Shown: one piece after another, positions 61,401-64,000 of the stretch
Position numbering within the stretch: the first letter of the stretch is position 1
How the letters are laid out: every line of letters begins with the position of its first letter
Source of the DNA: UBA668 sp041918155
GTDB taxonomy: Bacteria; Actinomycetota; Acidimicrobiia; Acidimicrobiales; Ilumatobacteraceae
NCBI GenBank assembly: GCA_041918155.1
Contig: JAYRWH010000065.1
Span: forward strand, 1 to 64,000
Length of the DNA: 64,000 nt
Reading direction: 5' to 3'
The notes under the pieces: model-generated
Database searches by the model: none
Told to the model about the DNA's origin: nothing
Seen by the model: the letters and a program-made list of their open reading frames with translations, nothing else
Translations under genes and position numbers: made by a program

Positions 61401-62173
61401 ATCCGGCACTGCTCGATGACGGCGACAGCGTCAGCATCCGTGTGTTCACCTCCCCCGCGCTGCAGGCCAAGGTGATGCGCGGCGGCGTGCGCCGCCTCCT
61501 CGTGCTTGCCGTGCCCGTGGGGGCGAGGGCGATCCAGCGCGAGCTCACCAACGCCGGCAAACTCGCCATCGCCCAGGTCACCACGTTCGACGCCCTGCAC
61601 GACGACTGCCTCGTGGCCGCCGCCGACCAGGTGCTCGCCGAGTTCGGCACCGTGCCGTTCACTGCCGACGGTTTCGCCGCGCTCATTGCCCTCGGCCGCA
61701 ACGAGCTGCCCGACCGGGCAGCGGCTGCGCTCGCGACTGCCGCCGAGGTGTGCGGCGCGACCGCTTCCGTGCGTGCCCGCTTGGGCAAGCTGGTGGCCCC
61801 CGCCGTGGCTGCCGGCGCCGATGATGCCCGCGCCCAGCTCGACCGCCTCGTGCGCCCCGGCTTCGTCGCGGCCTCCGGTGCATCGCGGTTGCGCGACCTA
61901 GTGCGCTACGTGAAGGCCATCGACCACCGCCTGGCCAAGCTGCCCGAAGACCCGCACAAGGACGCCAGTCGGTTGCGCGACATCGCCGCCCTCGAACGCC
62001 GCTACATCGCGTTCCTACGCCGTCTCCACCGCGACGAGATCACCCCCGACATCGTCGAGGTCGGCTGGCTGCTCGAAGAGCTGAGGGTTGCCACCTTCGC
62101 GCAACAACTCGGCACCGCCAAGTCCGTCAGCGTCACCCGCCTCGCGAAGGAACTCGTCGCCCTCGGCGCCTGA
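58460..62173 (+). CDS. hrpA: ATP-dependent RNA helicase HrpA
   Basis: The 1237-residue DEAH-box helicase has Walker A GETGSGKST (K52), HTQPRRVAARTIA (motif Ia), DEAH at 143-146, SAT (motif III), QRAGRCGRVAPGVC (motif VI), HA2 and OB-fold regions. A long C-terminal HrpA-specific domain from about 620 is also present. The length fits E. coli HrpA (about 1300). HrpA rescues stalled ribosomes and remodels RNA. The frame is open far upstream, but homology starts at 58460 (an ATG at 58448 is also possible). It is divergent from the cytochrome gene. Confidence 0.95.
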   Translation: MERRAAAADALRAAGRFACPPALPLADRRDDLIAAIRDNQVVIVAGETGSGKSTQLPKLCLDLGRGVSGLIGHTQPRRVAARTIAERIAEEIGTELGTTIGYTVRFTDKVGEQTMVKVMTDGILLAEIQRDRMLRRYDTIIIDEAHERSLNIDFLLGYLAQLLPKRPDLKVIVTSATIDTERFSEHFSGAPIIEVSGRTYPVELRYRELDEETDQVQGIIAAVDELALEGNGDVLVFLSGEREIHDTADALRRHFADGGGPHTEVLPLYARLSAVEQHRIFQSHRGRRIVLATNVAETSLTVPGVRYVVDTGAARISRYSHRLKVQRLPIEAVSQASANQRAGRCGRVAPGVCIRLYSEEEFLDRPEYTEPEILRTNLASVILQMTALGLGDVSAFPFLDPPDPRSVRDGYALLEELGALTEQRLTPLGTRLARLPIDPRLGRMVLEAERHGCVREVLIITAALSIQDPRERPAEHRAAADEAHARFIVPGSDFLTLVKLWDYLREQQKALTGNQFRKLCRGEYLNYLRVREWHDLFSQLRQVAGGLGIRSGTDAGHPDRVHQAMLAGLLSHVGMRDGTTREYRGAHGSRFMIGRESAAGKALSKWVIAAELVETNRLWGRVVAAVQPEWAEQLGGALLRHSYGEPRWDARRGGAVCGETVTLYGLPIISNRTIGYDRVNPGEARELFIRNALVAGEWTTNQKFYERNRRFLADLAGWAERTRRPEVVDDEAIFRYYDARLGPEVFTTRHFDKWWKDARTATPELLTMTMHDFVRGGAGSAHDFPTVWPHASMDLHVTYRFDPGNALDGATVHVPLAALNQVTPAGFDWSVPGFRDELVGALVRNLPKEHRRELVPMNEVVDKVTARLGSPAGWEDGTSLAAAVAATVHECTGVRVPVAAFDGERAPGHLRLSFSVDSEDGTPLAAGKDLLVLQRELSARQRLAVAQAAPIDERTGIITWDIGDLPTEVTTTPGGVTVRGYPALLDDGDSVSIRVFTSPALQAKVMRGGVRRLLVLAVPVGARAIQRELTNAGKLAIAQVTTFDALHDDCLVAAADQVLAEFGTVPFTADGFAALIALGRNELPDRAAAALATAAEVCGATASVRARLGKLVAPAVAAGADDARAQLDRLVRPGFVAASGASRLRDLVRYVKAIDHRLAKLPEDPHKDASRLRDIAALERRYIAFLRRLHRDEITPDIVEVGWLLEELRVATFAQQLGTAKSVSVTRLAKELVALGA

Positions 62174-62183
62174 CCACGGGACC

Positions 62184-62195
62184 TATGATCGGGCC
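62184..62195 (+). promoter_or_regulatory. Leaderless -10 element of the ABM-domain gene
   Basis: TATGAT (62184-62189), close to the consensus, ends 7 bp before the GTG at 62196. Confidence 0.5.
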
Positions 62196-62519
62196 GTGAT
62201 CTTCATCACCGCCAAGTTCCGTGTCCTCCCTGACCACGCGGACCACTGGGCCGAGCTCACGCAGGAGTTCACCCAGGCGACCCGGAGTGAGCCTGGCAAC
62301 CTGTGGTTCGAATGGTCGCGGAGTCTCGACGACCCCACTGAGTACGTGCTCGTCGAAGCCTTCCGCGACGGCGACGCGGGAGCGGCGCACGTGCAGTCCG
62401 ACCACTTCAAGGCCGCCATCGCTGCGCTCCCCAAGTACCTCGTCGAGACACCGCGCATCATCAGCCAGATGGTCGACCAAGGCGACTGGTCCGAGCTCGG
62501 TGAGATGAAGGTCGGCTGA
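62196..62519 (+). CDS. Antibiotic-biosynthesis-monooxygenase (ABM)-domain protein, YgiN-like
   Basis: The 107-residue ferredoxin-like dimeric protein matches the ABM family: IFITAKFRVLPDHADHW at the start, PGNLWFEWSRSLDDPTEYVLVEAF, and AHVQSDHFKAAIAALPKYL with the conserved His. YgiN-type members act on quinols or detoxify reactive compounds. The GTG at 62196 fits both the -10 spacing and family length. It is followed by an acetyltransferase, with which it may be co-transcribed. Confidence 0.88.
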   Translation: MIFITAKFRVLPDHADHWAELTQEFTQATRSEPGNLWFEWSRSLDDPTEYVLVEAFRDGDAGAAHVQSDHFKAAIAALPKYLVETPRIISQMVDQGDWSELGEMKVG

Positions 62520-62560
62520 ACCCGACCGCTACCGCGTACGCGCGGTGAGAGGATGGTCGC

Positions 62561-63034
62561 ATGTCGCTGCGCCTTCGGCCTCTGATCGACGCCGATCTGG
62601 ACACGTTGTTCGAGTGGGAGCGGGATCCTCTCGCTGTGCAGTTGGCCGCCTTCACTCGCGAAGACCCGTCGGATCGGAACGCATTCGACGCTCACTATCG
62701 GAAGGTCAGGAACGACGAGTCGAACGTCCTGCTCGCAGTGGAGATGGACGGGCGTTTCGTCGGCACCGTCTCCGCCTTCACGATCGAGGGCGACCGTGAG
62801 GTCTCCTACTGGATCGATCCAGCGCGTTGGCGCGAGGGCCTCGCGACGACGGCACTTGCTGCGCTGCTCGCCGTCGAGATAACGAGGCCGCTCTACGCCC
62901 GCGTCGCCGAACACAACTTGGGTTCGGCGAAGGTGCTCGAGCGAGCCGGGTTCGTACGCATCGGTGCCGAGACGTCACACGCCAACGGCCTCGGTCGCCA
63001 GATCACTGAGCACATCTACCAGCTCGCCACGTAG
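62561..63034 (+). CDS. GNAT-family N-acetyltransferase
   Basis: The 157-residue protein has LRLRPLIDADLDTLFEWERD, VSYWIDPARWREGLATTALAALL (acetyl-CoA loop; the usual RGxG is REGLA) and LYARVAEHNLGSAKVLERAGF. It belongs to the RimJ/RimL-like acetyltransferases. Substrate not predictable. GAGAGGA precedes the ATG at 62561 at a longer-than-usual distance. Confidence 0.86.
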   Translation: MSLRLRPLIDADLDTLFEWERDPLAVQLAAFTREDPSDRNAFDAHYRKVRNDESNVLLAVEMDGRFVGTVSAFTIEGDREVSYWIDPARWREGLATTALAALLAVEITRPLYARVAEHNLGSAKVLERAGFVRIGAETSHANGLGRQITEHIYQLAT

Positions 63035-63067
63035 CCCCGCGGCGGCGACCAACCGAGAGGATTCGAA

Positions 63068-63265
63068 ATGTACGAATACAAGATCCTGACAGACCGTGAT
63101 GCCCGGTTCTCCGGGAAGTTCGACCTGGACACGCTCGAGGCGACTCTCAACAGTTATGCCTCAGAAGGTTGGCGGGTCGTCGACGGTTTCACTGCGGCCA
63201 GCGTGTGGAAGAGCTCCAAGACCGAGATCGTCGTGATGCTCGAGCGCGAGCGAACCGCCGAATAG
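63068..63265 (+). CDS. DUF4177-family small protein
   Basis: The 65-residue protein has MYEYKILTDRDARFSGKFD, LNSYASEGWRVVDGF and EIVVMLERE, matching DUF4177. It is a small alpha/beta domain of unknown role. A good ribosome-binding site (AGAGGA) precedes the ATG. The 60 bp to the convergent toxin gene hold nothing I can identify. Confidence 0.85.
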   Translation: MYEYKILTDRDARFSGKFDLDTLEATLNSYASEGWRVVDGFTAASVWKSSKTEIVVMLERERTAE

Positions 63266-63325
63266 ACGGCGGCCCCATCGTTCTCGCCGCGACGGAGGTG
63301 CGCGCTGCGTGAACCCCTCGGGTGT

Positions 63326-63673
63326 TCAGAGGGCGAGGTGGAGTCGCAGCGCCTCGTCGAGCGCCGCCTGCAGCTCGGTAGTCATCAGGCCCACTTGTGC
63401 GCCGACGCGCTCGACAGCGATGGCGCGGACCTGCTCCGCCTGCGCCTTGGAATCCACAGCAAGCCCGGTCGCACCGGCGGGCAGCAGTACCTGGAAGGGA
63501 AACACACGATCGGTGTTCGAAGTGACGGGCACCACCGTCACGACGCCGCGGCCGAGGCGCTGAGCGGTGTTGTTCGCCCCGTCGTTGCTCACGATCACGG
63601 CCGGTCGTTGCTTGTCGGCCTCGGAGCCGCGGACTGGTTCGAGGTCGACCAAGCGGATCTCACCGCGCCGCAT
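63326..63673 (-). CDS. MazF/PemK-type endoribonuclease toxin
   Basis: The 115-residue protein has the PemK-like opening RRGEIRLVDLEPVRGSEADKQ, RPAVIVSND, VVTVVPVTSNTDRVFPF and the conserved acidic/Thr core. These toxins cut RNA at specific short sequences when freed from their antitoxin. The start overlaps the antitoxin stop by one base (TGATG). It looks intact. Confidence 0.9.
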   Translation of the reverse strand: MRRGEIRLVDLEPVRGSEADKQRPAVIVSNDGANNTAQRLGRGVVTVVPVTSNTDRVFPFQVLLPAGATGLAVDSKAQAEQVRAIAVERVGAQVGLMTTELQAALDEALRLHLAL

Positions 63674-63891
63674 CAGCCCTGCCCGTCACCGGTCGCCGAC
63701 TCCCAGAGCGCGCTGTCGGCGCCGGCGTCCCACTCGGACCACGCATCCTCGTACGCAGCACCGAGCTCCGAGGCCCGCAGAAGCCGCACAGCCTTGTGCA
63801 GAGCAGCCGAGCGGGAGGCGATTCCTTCTCGCTCGGCGTACGTGTCGAGAAACTCGACATCTTCATCGGGCAGGCTCACGCTGACCTTCAT
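63673..63891 (-). CDS. Ribbon-helix-helix antitoxin
   Basis: The 72-residue protein begins with an RHH fold (MKVSVSLPDEDVEFLDTYAEREGIASRSAALHKAVRLL), the DNA-binding part. The acidic C-terminal half (YEDAWSEWDAGADSALWES) would wrap and inhibit the MazF partner. It is first in the toxin-antitoxin operon, and an inverted repeat lies just upstream for autoregulation. Confidence 0.88.
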   Translation of the reverse strand: MKVSVSLPDEDVEFLDTYAEREGIASRSAALHKAVRLLRASELGAAYEDAWSEWDAGADSALWESATGDGQG

Positions 63892-63898
63892 ACCCTGA

Positions 63899-63926
63899 TG
63901 CTACTTGCAGTACTACCTCTGTAGCA
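63899..63926. promoter_or_regulatory. Inverted repeat upstream of the toxin-antitoxin operon
   Basis: TGCTAC (63899-63904) and GTAGCA (63921-63926) flank 16 bp that contain AGTACT (63909-63914), itself palindromic. The site is 8-35 bp before the antitoxin start, as expected for RHH antitoxin/operator pairs. Confidence 0.5.
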
Positions 63927-64000
63927 ACAGGGTGCTGCCAGCGGTGACTGGACAATCGGCCCTGGCCAGGGGCATCGTGCATTCATGGCGGTGGTGGTGA
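63927..64000. other. Right edge, no gene supported
   Basis: The last 74 bases contain start codons on the + strand near the edge, but the frames are too short to judge and show no recognisable motif. Confidence 0.5.

Noticed and set aside
58418..61600. Open frame of 1060 codons on the reverse strand
   Set aside because: It is antisense to hrpA; the translation is a His/Gly/Val-rich shadow with no motif, while the + strand has complete helicase motifs.

Overview
The window is a GC-rich, densely coded bacterial chromosome segment. The organism is most likely an actinomycete (Actinomycetota). Supporting this are the eno-ftsB pairing, a DUF501 protein, an add-upp block followed by a phosphosugar mutase, frequent GTG starts, many 4-bp ATGA/GTGA gene overlaps and many apparently leaderless promoters. 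A lineage such as Acidimicrobiia would fit, but that is inference. I found no phage, IS element, CRISPR array, rRNA or plasmid function. The only RNA gene is one tRNA-Arg(CCG).

Layout. 1-7964: the start of argS (cut by the left edge), an L,D-transpeptidase-like lipoprotein, soxR, tRNA-Arg, an MDR oxidoreductase, a Nudix protein, a SulP anion transporter, a SurA/PrsA-like lipoprotein and a methylase-MazG fusion. 7985-12479: two overlapping unknown membrane proteins, then eno and ftsB. 12487-15881: an aminotransferase/SDR/SDR/Lrp operon of unknown substrate behind a repeated operator-like sequence. 15900-21825: metal homeostasis, with an FTR1 iron permease, a PAS-GGDEF-EAL protein, and zur facing znuACB across dyad sites. 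21836-26962: DUF1330, a FAD oxidoreductase, a methyltransferase, a broken YcaQ-type gene and a GH13 glycogen-debranching-like enzyme. 27044-31407: a compact moxR/coxE/xdhC/mocA/coxG operon, the accessory set of molybdenum hydroxylases (CO dehydrogenase type), without any catalytic subunit. 31404-34947: a DUF501 protein with an apparent Ppx-like tail, an acetyltransferase and two crotonases.

35012-47552 is mainly a nucleoside uptake and salvage region: a BMP-family binding lipoprotein, a tandem ATPase and two permeases, then adenosine deaminase, uracil phosphoribosyltransferase, a phosphopentomutase/phosphoglucomutase-like enzyme and an adenosine-kinase-like PfkB protein. A CaiB-type CoA transferase, queF and a secreted SGNH hydrolase are interleaved. 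47614-64000 holds pepN, a beta-CASP nuclease, an acyl-CoA ligase, thrH, two hydrolases, a FAS1 lipoprotein, a membrane protein, a lipoprotein cytochrome c, hrpA, small enzymes and a MazEF-like toxin-antitoxin pair.

The most unusual signals lie outside single-gene calls. There is a three-copy family of REP-like palindromes, one of which supplies the 3' end of queF. Start codons repeatedly lie 7-10 bp after a TANNNT -10 element. Three divergent gene pairs have -10 elements that overlap head to head. The DUF501-Ppx fusion, the orphan Cox accessory operon, and crotonases missing catalytic glutamates also deserve a second look.
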